Source of the DNA: Rosenbergiella gaditana
GTDB lineage: Bacteria; Pseudomonadota; Gammaproteobacteria; Enterobacterales; Enterobacteriaceae
Direction of reading: 5' to 3'
NCBI RefSeq assembly: GCF_018494065.1
Contig: NZ_JABBFR010000005.1
Span: 108,949-172,948 of the forward strand
Length of the DNA: 64,000 nt
Shown here in pieces: positions 10,729-19,808 of this stretch (within the stretch, counting starts at the first letter, position 1; each line of letters starts with the position of its first letter). The notes beneath the pieces were generated by a model. The model ran no database searches. It worked only from the letters and a program-made list of their open reading frames with translations, and had not been told where the DNA came from. The translations under genes and the position numbers were made by a program.

Positions 10729-11154
10729 ATGGAAATTCGTGTTTTCGAACAACAAGATATCGATGAAGTCATTACGCTGTGGGAGCGTTGTGACTTGCTA
10801 CGTCCTTGGAACGATCCCGAACTTGATATTGAACGTAAATTACGACACGACGCGGATCTTTTCCTTGTCGTTGTGCTTTCTGGACAAATTGTCGGTAGCG
10901 TAATGGGCGGGTACGACGGTCACCGCGGCTCAGCTTACTATCTCGCGGTACACCCTGATTATCAAGGCCGTGGTTTTGCCAATGCGTTAATGAATCGGTT
11001 AGAGAAAAAGTTGATTGCTCGAGGCTGTCCGAAGCTTAATTTACAAATCCGCGATGATAATGATCTCGCACTGGGTTTCTATGAAAAATTGGACTACGAA
11101 ATCAACGAAGTGACTAGTCTTGGAAAGCGTTTAATTGAAGACCGTGAATACTAA
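10729..11154 (+). CDS. ypeA: YpeA GNAT acetyltransferase
   Basis: 141-residue Gcn5-related N-acetyltransferase. The acetyl-CoA site shows as [14 protein letters not shown] near residue 85, and the C-terminal [14 protein letters not shown] is typical of the fold. It matches YpeA in length and context (divergent from amiA). Ribosome site GGGGAGG lies seven bases before the ATG. Substrate unknown. Confidence 0.88.
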   Translation: MEIRVFEQQDIDEVITLWERCDLLRPWNDPELDIERKLRHDADLFLVVVLSGQIVGSVMGGYDGHRGSAYYLAVHPDYQGRGFANALMNRLEKKLIARGCPKLNLQIRDDNDLALGFYEKLDYEINEVTSLGKRLIEDREY

Positions 11155-11163
11155 ATAAAGCAG

Positions 11164-11616
11164 ATGATGGAATCTTTTGATCCTGAAGGTGAAGAGATAG
11201 CGGCCCCTCTGCCATTTTTACTTTGGGTGATCCTACTCTATCAAGCGCGGGCGTGGTTATTGTTGATCATGGCGGCGGCATCACGACAACAAGGTGATGC
11301 GCTGTTGCGTCTTTTTGTTCCCGAGATATCGACCTTCTATATTGGCTTAGCCATGGGGTTACCGGCGCTTATTTGCATGATCCTAAGTGGCTATCGCCAG
11401 CGTTTTCCACGCTGCTGGCGCTTAAGTCGACTCTGCTTATTATTCAGCGGTGCGTTGCTCTGTGGATGGCAACTGAGTCAGTGGAATAGAGTCGACTTGG
11501 AAGCCTCGCCAGTTTTACTGATATTAACCCTTTTTGATCTGTTAACCGAAGTAGCATTGTTGACTATGCCCCGTCTAAAACGGTGTTTCACGCAACAAAA
11601 AACGGTAGTAAAGTAA
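11164..11616 (+). CDS. yfeZ: YfeZ-like DUF2919 inner-membrane protein
   Basis: 150-residue protein with four probable membrane segments (about residues 18-36, 56-76, 88-108, 118-135). The DUF2919 family member YfeZ sits next to ypeA in E. coli; here it starts nine bases after the ypeA stop and is evidently cotranscribed. Function unknown. A second ATG at 11167 could equally be the start. Confidence 0.8.
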   Translation: MMESFDPEGEEIAAPLPFLLWVILLYQARAWLLLIMAAASRQQGDALLRLFVPEISTFYIGLAMGLPALICMILSGYRQRFPRCWRLSRLCLLFSGALLCGWQLSQWNRVDLEASPVLLILTLFDLLTEVALLTMPRLKRCFTQQKTVVK

Positions 11617-11674
11617 ACTTTTTACTCGACGATCACTCCTAGTTGCACTGAACAGAAATGCAAGAGGAATTGAA

Positions 11675-12289
11675 ATGAAAGCGTTATCCTGTGCACTGCT
11701 TGCCAGTGTCGTATTGCTCAGCGGCTGTGCCGGTTCCAGTCACCAGACTGAAACTGCTAGCAGTAGCGTCCATTGGTGGAACCCATTGAGCTACACCTGG
11801 TCATCCGCATTGCCTTGGAACTGGTTTGGTTCCTCTGTGACGGTGAGCGAGCAAGGAGTGGGAAAAATCACTCGCTTAACTCCCTTTAATGCTGAAGCGA
11901 TCAGCCAAGGTATTGGCAGTGATTACCGGATACGTCAAGGCATGGGAACGCGCAACGGCCAGATTGAAAGCTATTTCCAAGCGATGAAAGATCAACAGAT
12001 TACGATGACGTTCTATGGCGATAGCACAGTCAAAAAAATCAATGTGTCGGACAACGGTGTGCAGACCCCTAAGGGAATTGCTTTCGGTGCACCGTTCTCA
12101 GCGTTGTTCCAAAAAGCCTATGGTAACTGCCAACCGGGCCGTGATAGCCAGCACGTACAATGTAAAGTGCCGAATAGCCAACATCTTGAGGTTATCTACC
12201 AAGGCGAGTTCAGTGGGCCAACTGGCATCATGCCTGCCGATGATACGCTTAAGCAGTGGACGTTATCTGAAATCCTCTGGCACGCCTAA
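11675..12289 (+). CDS. yfeY: YfeY-family lipoprotein (DUF1131)
   Basis: 204-residue predicted lipoprotein. The signal peptide ends in LLSGCAG (lipobox Cys near residue 18). The mature part matches YfeY/DUF1131 blocks: WWNPLSYTW, FGSSVTVSEQGVGKIT, IGSDYRIRQGMGTRNGQ, and a Cys pair (GNCQPG, VQCKVP) that could form a disulfide. In E. coli yfeY is an envelope-stress (sigma-E) gene; I could not confirm a sigma-E promoter here. Confidence 0.85.
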   Translation: MKALSCALLASVVLLSGCAGSSHQTETASSSVHWWNPLSYTWSSALPWNWFGSSVTVSEQGVGKITRLTPFNAEAISQGIGSDYRIRQGMGTRNGQIESYFQAMKDQQITMTFYGDSTVKKINVSDNGVQTPKGIAFGAPFSALFQKAYGNCQPGRDSQHVQCKVPNSQHLEVIYQGEFSGPTGIMPADDTLKQWTLSEILWHA

Positions 12290-12316
12290 TCGTTATATAT
12301 TTTTTAGCAATTACAC

Positions 12317-12353
12317 AGCAGTAATCGGTATATAAAACTATTACTGCTTTTTT
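12317..12353 (+). terminator. Intrinsic terminator of yfeY
   Basis: Nine-bp stem AGCAGTAAT (12317-12325) / ATTACTGCT (12340-12348) followed by a run of six T. Separates the ypeA-yfeZ-yfeY unit from cysP. Confidence 0.85.
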
Positions 12354-12414
12354 ATCCTTATTAATACACTGAGAACTTCTAGATTGACTGAGGTTGAGAT
12401 TGGAATTTTCAGGT

Positions 12415-13425
12415 ATGAAGAGACGCTATACACCATCGGTGGTGGGCATGTTGATGCTTGCCGCACCGTCTGCCTATCCAGCTCAGTTACTTAACAGCTC
12501 GTATGATGTATCACGCGAGCTATACGAACAATTGAATCCTGTGTTTATTCAGCAATGGGATGCCCAACATCCGCAGGATAGACTGCAAATTCGTCAATCA
12601 CATGGCGGCTCTTCCAAACAAGCATTAGCATTACTGCAAGGTATGCGTGCGGACGTTGTGACCTTTAATCAGGTTCCCGATGTACAGATCCTGCACGATA
12701 AAGGGCCGCTGATTCCCGGTGATTGGCAACAGCGTTTAGCCAATAATAGTTCACCGTACTATTCAACCATGGCCTTGGTCGTGCGCCGTGGTAATCCATT
12801 GCATATTGCAGGGTGGGAGGATCTGGTCAAGCCTGGCGTTAAGCTAATTTACCCTAATCCTAAAACTTCAGGTAATGGACGCTATGCGTGGTTGGCGGCA
12901 TGGGGAGCGTTACGCATTACTCACGGTCAAGACGAGTCTGCGGTGCGTAACGCTATGCGCCAATGGGTCAAAAACACGCAAGTGGCAGATATTGGTGGAC
13001 GTGGGGCAACACAAAGTTTTGTTAATAAGAAGTTGGGAGATGTGCTGATCACTTTTGAAGCTGAGGCTCGTGCGTTGCAGCAGCATTATCCTGGCGAACA
13101 TTACCAAGTCATTATTCCTTCCACTAATATAAAAGCGGAGTTCCCGGTGACTTGGCTTGATCGCAATACCGAGCGGGATCATTCGACGACCGTGGCAAAA
13201 GCTTACCTTAATTTTCTTTATCAACCTGAGGCGCAAAATATCTTAACGCGTTTTTATTACCGCACTTATCACGCGACGCCCAACACTGTGGCACAGCAAC
13301 ATTTTGCGTCCGTTCATTTTTTCACGGTTGAACAGCAATTTGGCTCATGGCAGCAGGCTATGCAGTCACAATTTGCACCGCAAGGGGAGTTCGATACATT
13401 GCAGGCAGCAGGATCATCATTATGA
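12415..13425 (+). CDS. cysP: Thiosulfate/sulfate-binding protein CysP
   Basis: 336-residue periplasmic binding protein that delivers thiosulfate and sulfate to the CysUWA importer. Signal peptide at residues 1-22 (ends YPAQ), then the family start LLNSSYDVSREL and the ligand-binding blocks SHGGSSKQALAL, NPKTSGNGRYAWLAAWG and GGRGATQSF. ATG at 12415 is chosen; a TTG at 12394 would add seven residues. The stop overlaps the cysU start (ATGA), so translation is coupled. First gene of the cysPUWA operon, in E. coli controlled by CysB. Confidence 0.95.
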   Translation: MKRRYTPSVVGMLMLAAPSAYPAQLLNSSYDVSRELYEQLNPVFIQQWDAQHPQDRLQIRQSHGGSSKQALALLQGMRADVVTFNQVPDVQILHDKGPLIPGDWQQRLANNSSPYYSTMALVVRRGNPLHIAGWEDLVKPGVKLIYPNPKTSGNGRYAWLAAWGALRITHGQDESAVRNAMRQWVKNTQVADIGGRGATQSFVNKKLGDVLITFEAEARALQQHYPGEHYQVIIPSTNIKAEFPVTWLDRNTERDHSTTVAKAYLNFLYQPEAQNILTRFYYRTYHATPNTVAQQHFASVHFFTVEQQFGSWQQAMQSQFAPQGEFDTLQAAGSSL

Positions 13426-14255
13426 TTTTTTCACGTCAACGTCGTGTTTTACCAGGGTTTGGCTTGAGTCTCGGCACGAGCTTATTTTTTACCTGCTTAA
13501 TTCTATTATTACCGGTCAGCGCCTTATTGATGCAGTTATCGCATATGACTTGGGCAGAATATTGGCGGGTAATTAGCGATCCCCAATTGGTGGCCGCCTA
13601 CAAAATAACGCTGTTATCGGCCGCGATTGCGTCACTGTTTAACGCCGTGTTTGGGACCTTGATGGCGTGGGTATTAACGCGCTATCGCTTTCCAGGTCGT
13701 ACATTTCTGGATGGTTTGATGGATCTGCCTTTTGCGTTACCGACTGCCGTCGCCGGTTTAACGCTAGCAGGTTTGTTCTCGTCAAATGGCTGGTACGGAC
13801 ATTGGCTGGCCGAATATGGCATCAAGGTGACTTACACTTGGTTAGGTATTGCCGTCGCGATGGCCTTTACCAGTATTCCCTTTGTTATCCGTACGGTCCA
13901 ACCGGTATTGGAAGAGCTAGGTCCAGAGTATGAAGAGGCAGCGGAGACCTTAGGCGCGCGTCCTAGACAAGCCTTCTTCAAGGTCATTTTACCAGAGATT
14001 GCGCCCTCATTATTAGCCGGTACCGCGCTCTCCTTCACCCGTAGTCTTGGGGAATTCGGGGCGGTCATCTTTATTGCCGGTAATATTGCATGGAAGACAG
14101 AAGTCATTTCATTACTCATTTTTGTTCGCCAGCAAGAGTTTGATTTCCCAGCATCCAGCGCCATTGCCTCGGTCATTATGGGGGCATCCTTAGTTCTGCT
14201 GTTTACTATCAATACATTACAGAGTCGCTACGGGCGTCGTTTAGGGGGTAAATAA
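13422..14255 (+). CDS. cysU: Sulfate/thiosulfate ABC permease CysU (CysT)
   Basis: 277-residue inner-membrane permease with six predicted helices. The EAA loop is visible in EEAAETLGARPRQAFFKVILPEIAPS. The start at 13422 overlaps the cysP stop; an in-frame extension to 13347 lies inside cysP. Length equals that of E. coli CysT. Pairs with CysW to form the channel. Confidence 0.95.
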   Translation: MIFSRQRRVLPGFGLSLGTSLFFTCLILLLPVSALLMQLSHMTWAEYWRVISDPQLVAAYKITLLSAAIASLFNAVFGTLMAWVLTRYRFPGRTFLDGLMDLPFALPTAVAGLTLAGLFSSNGWYGHWLAEYGIKVTYTWLGIAVAMAFTSIPFVIRTVQPVLEELGPEYEEAAETLGARPRQAFFKVILPEIAPSLLAGTALSFTRSLGEFGAVIFIAGNIAWKTEVISLLIFVRQQEFDFPASSAIASVIMGASLVLLFTINTLQSRYGRRLGGK

Positions 14256-15100
14256 TGGCTATCTCGACACGCCCTTGGACGAAGTGGATACTCATCACAC
14301 TGGCGCTTCTTAGTGCTGCACTATTTCTGTTGGTGCCATTAGTCTATATTTTCTGGCAGGCCCTTAGCGAAGGGGTAGGGGTTGCGTTACATAATCTGCG
14401 CGACGGTGATATGTTGCATGCTATCTGGCTTACGGTACTTATCGCGCTGATTACCGTACCGGTTAATCTTATTTTTGGTACGTTACTGGCGTGGTTAGTG
14501 AGTCGCTTTAATTTTCCGGGCCGGCAATTTTTGTTGACCTTGTACGATATTCCCTTTGCGATTTCACCGGTAGTAGTAGGCTTGCTATACCTTCTCTTTT
14601 GGGGGATAAATGGGCCTGCTGGTAGCTGGTTAGACGCGCACAATATCCAAGTGATGTTTACCTGGCCAGGAATGGTACTGGTCACTATTTTCGTTACCTG
14701 TCCTTTCGTTATCCGAGAGTTAGTACCGGTGATGTTAAGCCAAGGTAGCCAAGAAGATGAAGCAGCGATACTTCTTGGTGCCAATGGCTGGCAGATGTTT
14801 CGCCGAGTGACGTTGCCCAATATCCGCTGGGCGTTACTGTATGGCGTCGTCTTAACCAATGCGCGAGCCATTGGTGAGTTTGGGGCAGTATCGGTGGTGT
14901 CCGGTGCGATACGGGGTGAAACATATACCTTACCGTTACAAGTAGAACTGCTGAACCAAGATTACAATACCGTCGGGGCTTTCACTGCTGCGGCATTATT
15001 AGCCATGATGGCGATGGTCACCTTATGTTTAAAAAGTGTACTGCAATGGCGCTTAGAACGTCAGCAGCACGGCGCACAGGCAGGCGAAAATGAGCATTAA
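14255..15100 (+). CDS. cysW: Sulfate/thiosulfate ABC permease CysW
   Basis: 281-residue permease partner of CysU with about six helices and an EAA loop ([24 protein letters not shown]). The end [15 protein letters not shown] is diagnostic of CysW. The ATG shares one base with the cysU TAA and the 3' end overlaps cysA by 11 bases, indicating tight translational coupling. Confidence 0.95.
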   Translation: MAISTRPWTKWILITLALLSAALFLLVPLVYIFWQALSEGVGVALHNLRDGDMLHAIWLTVLIALITVPVNLIFGTLLAWLVSRFNFPGRQFLLTLYDIPFAISPVVVGLLYLLFWGINGPAGSWLDAHNIQVMFTWPGMVLVTIFVTCPFVIRELVPVMLSQGSQEDEAAILLGANGWQMFRRVTLPNIRWALLYGVVLTNARAIGEFGAVSVVSGAIRGETYTLPLQVELLNQDYNTVGAFTAAALLAMMAMVTLCLKSVLQWRLERQQHGAQAGENEH

Positions 15101-16166
15101 TATTAACCAGATTTCTAAATCCTTTGGTGACACCCAGGTGCTTAACCAAATTAGTCTCGATATTCCTTCTGGCGAGATGGTGGCATTACTCGGGCCCTCC
15201 GGGTCAGGTAAAACCACGCTACTGCGAATTATCGCGGGGTTAGAAAATCAGAATTCTGGGGAGATTTTATTTCACGGACGTGATGTCAGCCAAGTCCATG
15301 CACGCGATCGGCAGGTGGGGTTTGTCTTCCAACATTATGCACTGTTTCGACACATGAATGTATTCGATAATATCGCCTTCGGACTCACAGTGATGCCACG
15401 TAAATCACGGCCAAGTAAAGCGGTGATCCGTGAGAAGGTGATGAAATTATTAGAGATGGTGCAGCTTAAGGAGTTCGCTAAGCGTTATCCTGCACAACTT
15501 TCCGGCGGGCAAAAGCAGCGAGTGGCATTAGCCCGCGCCTTAGCGGTTGAACCTGCGATATTACTACTTGATGAGCCTTTTGGCGCACTGGATGCACAAG
15601 TGCGAAAAGAGTTACGTCGTTGGTTACGCCAGCTGCATGATGAGCTGAAATTTACGAGCGTGTTTGTCACGCACGACCAAGAAGAAGCCATGGATGTAGC
15701 TGATCATATCGTTGTGATGAGCCAAGGTAACATTGAGCAACACGGTACGCCTCAGCAAGTGTGGCAGAAGCCAGAAAGCCGCTTTGTGCTCGAGTTTTTA
15801 GGAGAGATTAACCGACTCCCCGCCACAGTATCCGGACAATCGTTACACGTCGGACATCAGCAGTGGGAACTCAGTCAACCCTACGGCGTACAAGGTAATA
15901 TCGATCTGTTTCTTCGCCCTTGGGAGTTAACTTGGTCAGCTCACCCCGACACGTTGCATCGATTACCGGCTAAAGTACTTGAAGTGACACCTCGTGGCCA
16001 TTTTTGGCAACTCAGTTTAGATGTCGAGGGAATGGCGCTAGATCCACTCTCCGCCATTAGTCAAACGGTGGTCGCGCCTGATCGCGGTACGACGGTCTAT
16101 CTTAATTTGGCACAAGCACGTGTTTATCAACAAGACAATCTCTTAACGCCACTTGCCTTTGATTAA
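15090..16166 (+). CDS. cysA: Sulfate/thiosulfate import ATPase CysA
   Basis: 358-residue ABC ATPase energising CysUW. Walker [10 protein letters not shown] (about residue 35), Q-loop, signature LSGGQKQR (about residue 135), Walker [13 protein letters not shown], and H-loop [12 protein letters not shown] are intact. A C-terminal regulatory (TOBE-like) domain of about 115 residues follows. Starts inside cysW. Confidence 0.95.
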   Translation: MSININQISKSFGDTQVLNQISLDIPSGEMVALLGPSGSGKTTLLRIIAGLENQNSGEILFHGRDVSQVHARDRQVGFVFQHYALFRHMNVFDNIAFGLTVMPRKSRPSKAVIREKVMKLLEMVQLKEFAKRYPAQLSGGQKQRVALARALAVEPAILLLDEPFGALDAQVRKELRRWLRQLHDELKFTSVFVTHDQEEAMDVADHIVVMSQGNIEQHGTPQQVWQKPESRFVLEFLGEINRLPATVSGQSLHVGHQQWELSQPYGVQGNIDLFLRPWELTWSAHPDTLHRLPAKVLEVTPRGHFWQLSLDVEGMALDPLSAISQTVVAPDRGTTVYLNLAQARVYQQDNLLTPLAFD

Positions 16167-16194
16167 CTGTACTGATAATTTCAAGGTTAGCATT

Positions 16195-16228
16195 GCCATC
16201 AGCCTAGGTTTTTACCTAGGCTGATGGC
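16195..16228. terminator. Perfect hairpin between cysA and cysM
   Basis: A perfect 14-bp inverted repeat with a 6-nt T-rich loop lies between the cysA stop and cysM, centred on CCTAGG on both arms. There is no T-run after it on the plus strand, so it may be a partial terminator, an mRNA 3'-end stabiliser or a regulatory structure in the cysM leader. The cysM GTG starts 22 bases later. Confidence 0.6.
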
Positions 16229-16250
16229 GTTTAAGCGATAGGAAAAAAAC

Positions 16251-17144
16251 GTGACCACCCTAGAAAGCACGATAGGTAACACGCCCTTAGTTCGATTGCA
16301 GCGTCTGCCCGCGGCCGGTGCGGGTGAAGTGTGGGTCAAACTGGAAGGAAATAACCCCGCGGGTTCGGTAAAAGATCGCGCTGCTTGGTCAATGGTACGG
16401 CAAGCGGAACGTCGGGGCATCATTAAACCGGGTGATACATTAATTGAAGCAACCAGTGGCAATACCGGAATTGCTTTAGCAATGATTTGCGCATTACTGG
16501 GCTACAAGCTGAAGTTATTGATGCCGGATAATATGAGTATTGAGCGTCAAGCAGCGATGCAAGCTTACGGGGCTGAGCTAATCCTGATCGATCAGGCACA
16601 GGGCATGGAATATGCGCGTGATTACGCTCAGCGCTTGGCTGCGCAAGGCGCGGGTGTGGTATTAGACCAATTTAATAATCCTGATAATGCGTTGGCCCAC
16701 TACCAGACTACGGGCCCAGAGATTTGGCAGCAGACCGCTGGACGTATTACGCATTTTGTCTCCAGTATGGGGACCACTGGTACCATCAGCGGAACGGGTC
16801 GTTATCTGAAACAGCTAAATAGAGAGATCCAGGTAATTGGTTTGCAGCCCGCAGCCGGAAGCCAAATAGCCGGTATTCGTCATTGGGAAGGGGCCTACCA
16901 GCCGAGTATCTATCAGCCGCAATGGGTGAATGACATTGTGATGATGACCCAAGAGAGGGCGGAGCAAGCAGCTCGTGCGCTCGCACAGCAGGAAGGCATC
17001 TTTGGCGGTATAAGTTCTGGAGCAGCGGTATCGGCAGCGCTAAGTCTAGCGGAATCGCATCCTGAACGGGTGGTCGTGGCAATAGTTTGTGATCGCGGTG
17101 ACCGCTATCTGTCGACGGGAGTTTTTAATAAATCGGCCTGCTAA
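16251..17144 (+). CDS. cysM: Cysteine synthase B CysM
   Basis: 297-residue PLP enzyme that makes cysteine (or S-sulfocysteine from thiosulfate) from O-acetylserine. The PLP lysine is in PAGSVKDRAA, the substrate loop [12 protein letters not shown] and the phosphate loop MGTTGTISG follow. A GTG start preceded by AGGAAAA matches the E. coli cysM start. Directly after cysPUWA, so thiosulfate import and its assimilation are grouped. Confidence 0.95.
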   Translation: MTTLESTIGNTPLVRLQRLPAAGAGEVWVKLEGNNPAGSVKDRAAWSMVRQAERRGIIKPGDTLIEATSGNTGIALAMICALLGYKLKLLMPDNMSIERQAAMQAYGAELILIDQAQGMEYARDYAQRLAAQGAGVVLDQFNNPDNALAHYQTTGPEIWQQTAGRITHFVSSMGTTGTISGTGRYLKQLNREIQVIGLQPAAGSQIAGIRHWEGAYQPSIYQPQWVNDIVMMTQERAEQAARALAQQEGIFGGISSGAAVSAALSLAESHPERVVVAIVCDRGDRYLSTGVFNKSAC

Positions 17145-17223
17145 AGCGTAATTGTTGTGTAAATCTAACAGATTCTCGCAAGAAAAGACGTCATTATACG
17201 CAGAGTGAGCCAGAGGTCATAGC

Positions 17224-17904
17224 ATGAAAATTTTATTAGTTGAAGACGATCAAGAGTTAGGACAGATGCTTAGCCAATATTTGGCTGGCGAAGGGATAAA
17301 TGCCGACGTGATCAGTCACGGTAAGCGAGCTTTGGAAGTGATCAATCAGACGCACTATGATGCGATAATTTTAGATATCATGCTACCTGACATCAGCGGA
17401 ATTGAAGTTCTACGTCAGGTACGTCAACACCATCGGTTGCCGATCATCATGTTAACGGCTAAGGGTGAGAATATTGACCGGGTCATTGGCTTAGAGATGG
17501 GGGCTGATGATTATATGCCCAAGCCGTGCTACCCAAGAGAATTAGTTGCCCGCCTGCGCTCGGTGATGCGTCGTTTTGAAGAGATCCCCACGCCCCCCAA
17601 TAATAATCAACCGCTAGTTTTAAAAGAGTTGGTTCTCAACCCTGCCATGCGCTCCGTGACCTGGCAGCAGAAGGCGATCGATTTAACGGCGTCTGAATTT
17701 AATCTTATCGAACTGTTATTAGTGGCAGGGGATCGCGTGGTCTCTAAAGACGAACTGTCGGAGAAAGCCTTAGGTCGCACGCGTGAAGCTTATGACCGCA
17801 GTGTCGATGTACATATCAGTAATATTCGTCAAAAAATCGCAAAAACAACCAACGATCAAATCCTTATCGAAACTGTGCGTAGTATTGGTTACAAAATTCG
17901 ATGA
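17224..17904 (+). CDS. CpxR/OmpR-family response regulator
   Basis: 226-residue regulator. Receiver domain 1-120 with acidic pocket EDD near residue 7, phospho-acceptor Asp in ILDIMLP (about residue 51), T in MLTAKG and the switch Lys in YMPKPC; PC instead of the common PF after the Lys is unusual. A winged-helix DNA-binding domain fills residues 130-226, ending SIGYKIR. It resembles CpxR but is not at the cpx locus, so it is a CpxR-like paralogue. Its stop overlaps the kinase start (ATGA). Target genes cannot be told from sequence. Confidence 0.85.
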   Translation: MKILLVEDDQELGQMLSQYLAGEGINADVISHGKRALEVINQTHYDAIILDIMLPDISGIEVLRQVRQHHRLPIIMLTAKGENIDRVIGLEMGADDYMPKPCYPRELVARLRSVMRRFEEIPTPPNNNQPLVLKELVLNPAMRSVTWQQKAIDLTASEFNLIELLLVAGDRVVSKDELSEKALGRTREAYDRSVDVHISNIRQKIAKTTNDQILIETVRSIGYKIR

Positions 17905-19229
17905 ATCAACGTTATCCAAGGCGATTATTCACCAAAATGTTGGTGGCTTTTCTATTGGTATTTCTGTTGATAAGCCAAGTTATCTGGTTAGGATTTTCGC
18001 TTTTTGTCCATGATGATTCGCCTTTTTCTAAACAACAGCGCAGTTTGCAACAGGTACAACTTGCATCCTTAAGCGAATTACTGACGCAATCAGGGCCCGT
18101 CATAGCCCGATCACTTGTCGAAAGCTGGGATCCTGACGTAAGGCCGCAAGTCACTATTTCTCCTTCCTCGATAAAAGCTTTTGAAGACCAAGAAGATGAA
18201 CGCGGTGTGCCAACTATTATCTCCCGACAGGTAGGAGACAAGGCCGGTAATCACTATCAGGTAGTGTTGGATTACAAAGGATTGAAACACTTTGATGAAC
18301 GAGGCCATCGTTCGTGGCACGATTCGTTACATATTCCCAAGCCGATTATGTTTTTTGCGCCTTTCTTGGGAATATTCTTTAGCCTACTTTTAGCATGGAA
18401 TATGACACGCCCAATAAGACAGCTACGCGAAGGATTTGACAAGGTATCACGAGGCGATCTTTCTGTTCGGCTATTTCCTTCAATGAAGCGTCGTTATGAC
18501 GAATTATCTATTGTGGCGAAAGATTTTGATGCGATGGTCGAACGTATCGACGTTTTAGTTAGAGCGCGAGAAGCGCTACTGCATGATATCTCTCATGAGT
18601 TACGCACGCCGTTGGCACGCGTTCAATTAGCGGTAGGCCTTGCCCGGCAAAGTGAATTGAATATCCCACAATCGCTTGATCGTATTGATCTTGAAACGGA
18701 AAGGCTCGATAAAATGATCGGTGAACTGCTCACCCTGTCTCGAGCAGAGCATGAGGGTATCGATATCGATCAGTACTTCGATTTCATTGCGCTATTAGAC
18801 GCTATTTTGGTTGATGTTCGCTATGAAGCGCAGCAACCTGAGGTCGATGTGGTCGCCCATTATGATAGCCTTAAATCGGTAACGGTCCGGGGTAATGCAG
18901 AGCTTATTCGTCGCGCTATTGAGAATGTTTTGCGTAATGCGTTACGTTATTCTTCACAGGGACAAGCTATTGTGGTCAACTTGGAGGTCGATCGGGATAC
19001 GTTATTACTCAACATTTGTGATAGCGGTCCAGGTGTGGCTGAAGAAAAAATTTCGAGTATTTTTGATCCCTTTGTTCGTCTGCAATCACCGTATTCTGGG
19101 AAAGGATATGGATTAGGATTGGCGATAGTACGCAAAGTGATTACTGCACATCACGGCCAAGTCTCGGCAACTAACCGTCAGGAAGGGGGGCTTAACATTG
19201 CTATCCGCTTGCCACGTTGGCCAGAGTAA
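17901..19229 (+). CDS. CpxA-like sensor histidine kinase
   Basis: 442-residue inner-membrane kinase. Membrane helices at about residues 12-36 and 150-170 flank a periplasmic sensor of about 110 residues unlike any I recognise. HAMP domain follows (RPIRQLREGFDKV), then H-box HDISHELRTPLARVQ, N-box ENVLRNALRYS, and G-boxes DSGPGV and GKGYGLGLAIV. All catalytic boxes are intact. Cognate partner of the overlapping regulator. The pair lies between cysM and crr, where E. coli K-12 carries other genes, so it is lineage-specific at this place. Confidence 0.85.
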   Translation: MNQRYPRRLFTKMLVAFLLVFLLISQVIWLGFSLFVHDDSPFSKQQRSLQQVQLASLSELLTQSGPVIARSLVESWDPDVRPQVTISPSSIKAFEDQEDERGVPTIISRQVGDKAGNHYQVVLDYKGLKHFDERGHRSWHDSLHIPKPIMFFAPFLGIFFSLLLAWNMTRPIRQLREGFDKVSRGDLSVRLFPSMKRRYDELSIVAKDFDAMVERIDVLVRAREALLHDISHELRTPLARVQLAVGLARQSELNIPQSLDRIDLETERLDKMIGELLTLSRAEHEGIDIDQYFDFIALLDAILVDVRYEAQQPEVDVVAHYDSLKSVTVRGNAELIRRAIENVLRNALRYSSQGQAIVVNLEVDRDTLLLNICDSGPGVAEEKISSIFDPFVRLQSPYSGKGYGLGLAIVRKVITAHHGQVSATNRQEGGLNIAIRLPRWPE

Positions 19230-19259
19230 AAAAAAGCTCATCCAAGGATGAGCTTTTTT
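19228..19259. terminator. Bidirectional terminator kinase/crr
   Basis: GCTCATCC-AA-GGATGAGC flanked by A-run on the left and T-run on the right (19228-19259), so it can end both the plus-strand kinase gene and the minus-strand pts operon. Confidence 0.9.
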
Positions 19260-19263
19260 GTGA

Positions 19264-19767
19264 CTATTTCTGAATTCGCATAATCGGGGTTTCACCGACA
19301 GTCACATGACCCGATAGCTTGGACAGAGACTTGATTTCATCCATGTTGGAAATGACGACCGGTGTCAGTGTCGATTTAGCTTTCTCTTCGAGGAAGGCAA
19401 GGTCGAATTCGATGATTGGATCACCTTTTTTAACCTTTTGTCCTTCTTCCGCAAGACGCTTGAAGCCTTCGCCTTTTAACTCAACCGTATCGATACCGAA
19501 GTGTACAAACAATTCAATGCCATTATCCGACTCGATAGAGAAGGCGTGGTTAGTTTCGAAAATTTTACCTATTGTTCCCTCAACCGGGGCTACAATTTGG
19601 TTACCGTTAGGGCGAATAGCAATACCATCGCCAACGATTTTTTCCGCGAAAACAACATCTGGCACATCTTCGATATTGACAATTTCGCCCGAAAGCGGTG
19701 CTACAATTTCAATGTTGCTAGAATCGCTATCCGATTTGTCGCCAAAAAGTTTAGAAAACAATCCCAT
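19264..19767 (-). CDS. crr: PTS glucose-specific enzyme IIA (Crr)
   Basis: 167-residue cytosolic phosphocarrier, about the 169 residues of E. coli. It takes phosphate from HPr and passes it to EIICB-Glc, and regulates adenylate cyclase and inducer uptake. Active-site His is in [12 protein letters not shown]; the second His lies in ETNHAFSI. Last gene of ptsH-ptsI-crr, 41 bases after ptsI. Confidence 0.96.
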   Translation of the reverse strand: MGLFSKLFGDKSDSDSSNIEIVAPLSGEIVNIEDVPDVVFAEKIVGDGIAIRPNGNQIVAPVEGTIGKIFETNHAFSIESDNGIELFVHFGIDTVELKGEGFKRLAEEGQKVKKGDPIIEFDLAFLEEKAKSTLTPVVISNMDEIKSLSKLSGHVTVGETPIMRIQK

Positions 19768-19808
19768 GATCTTCTCCTAAGCAATAACGTCGAAACACTC
19801 ATGACAAG

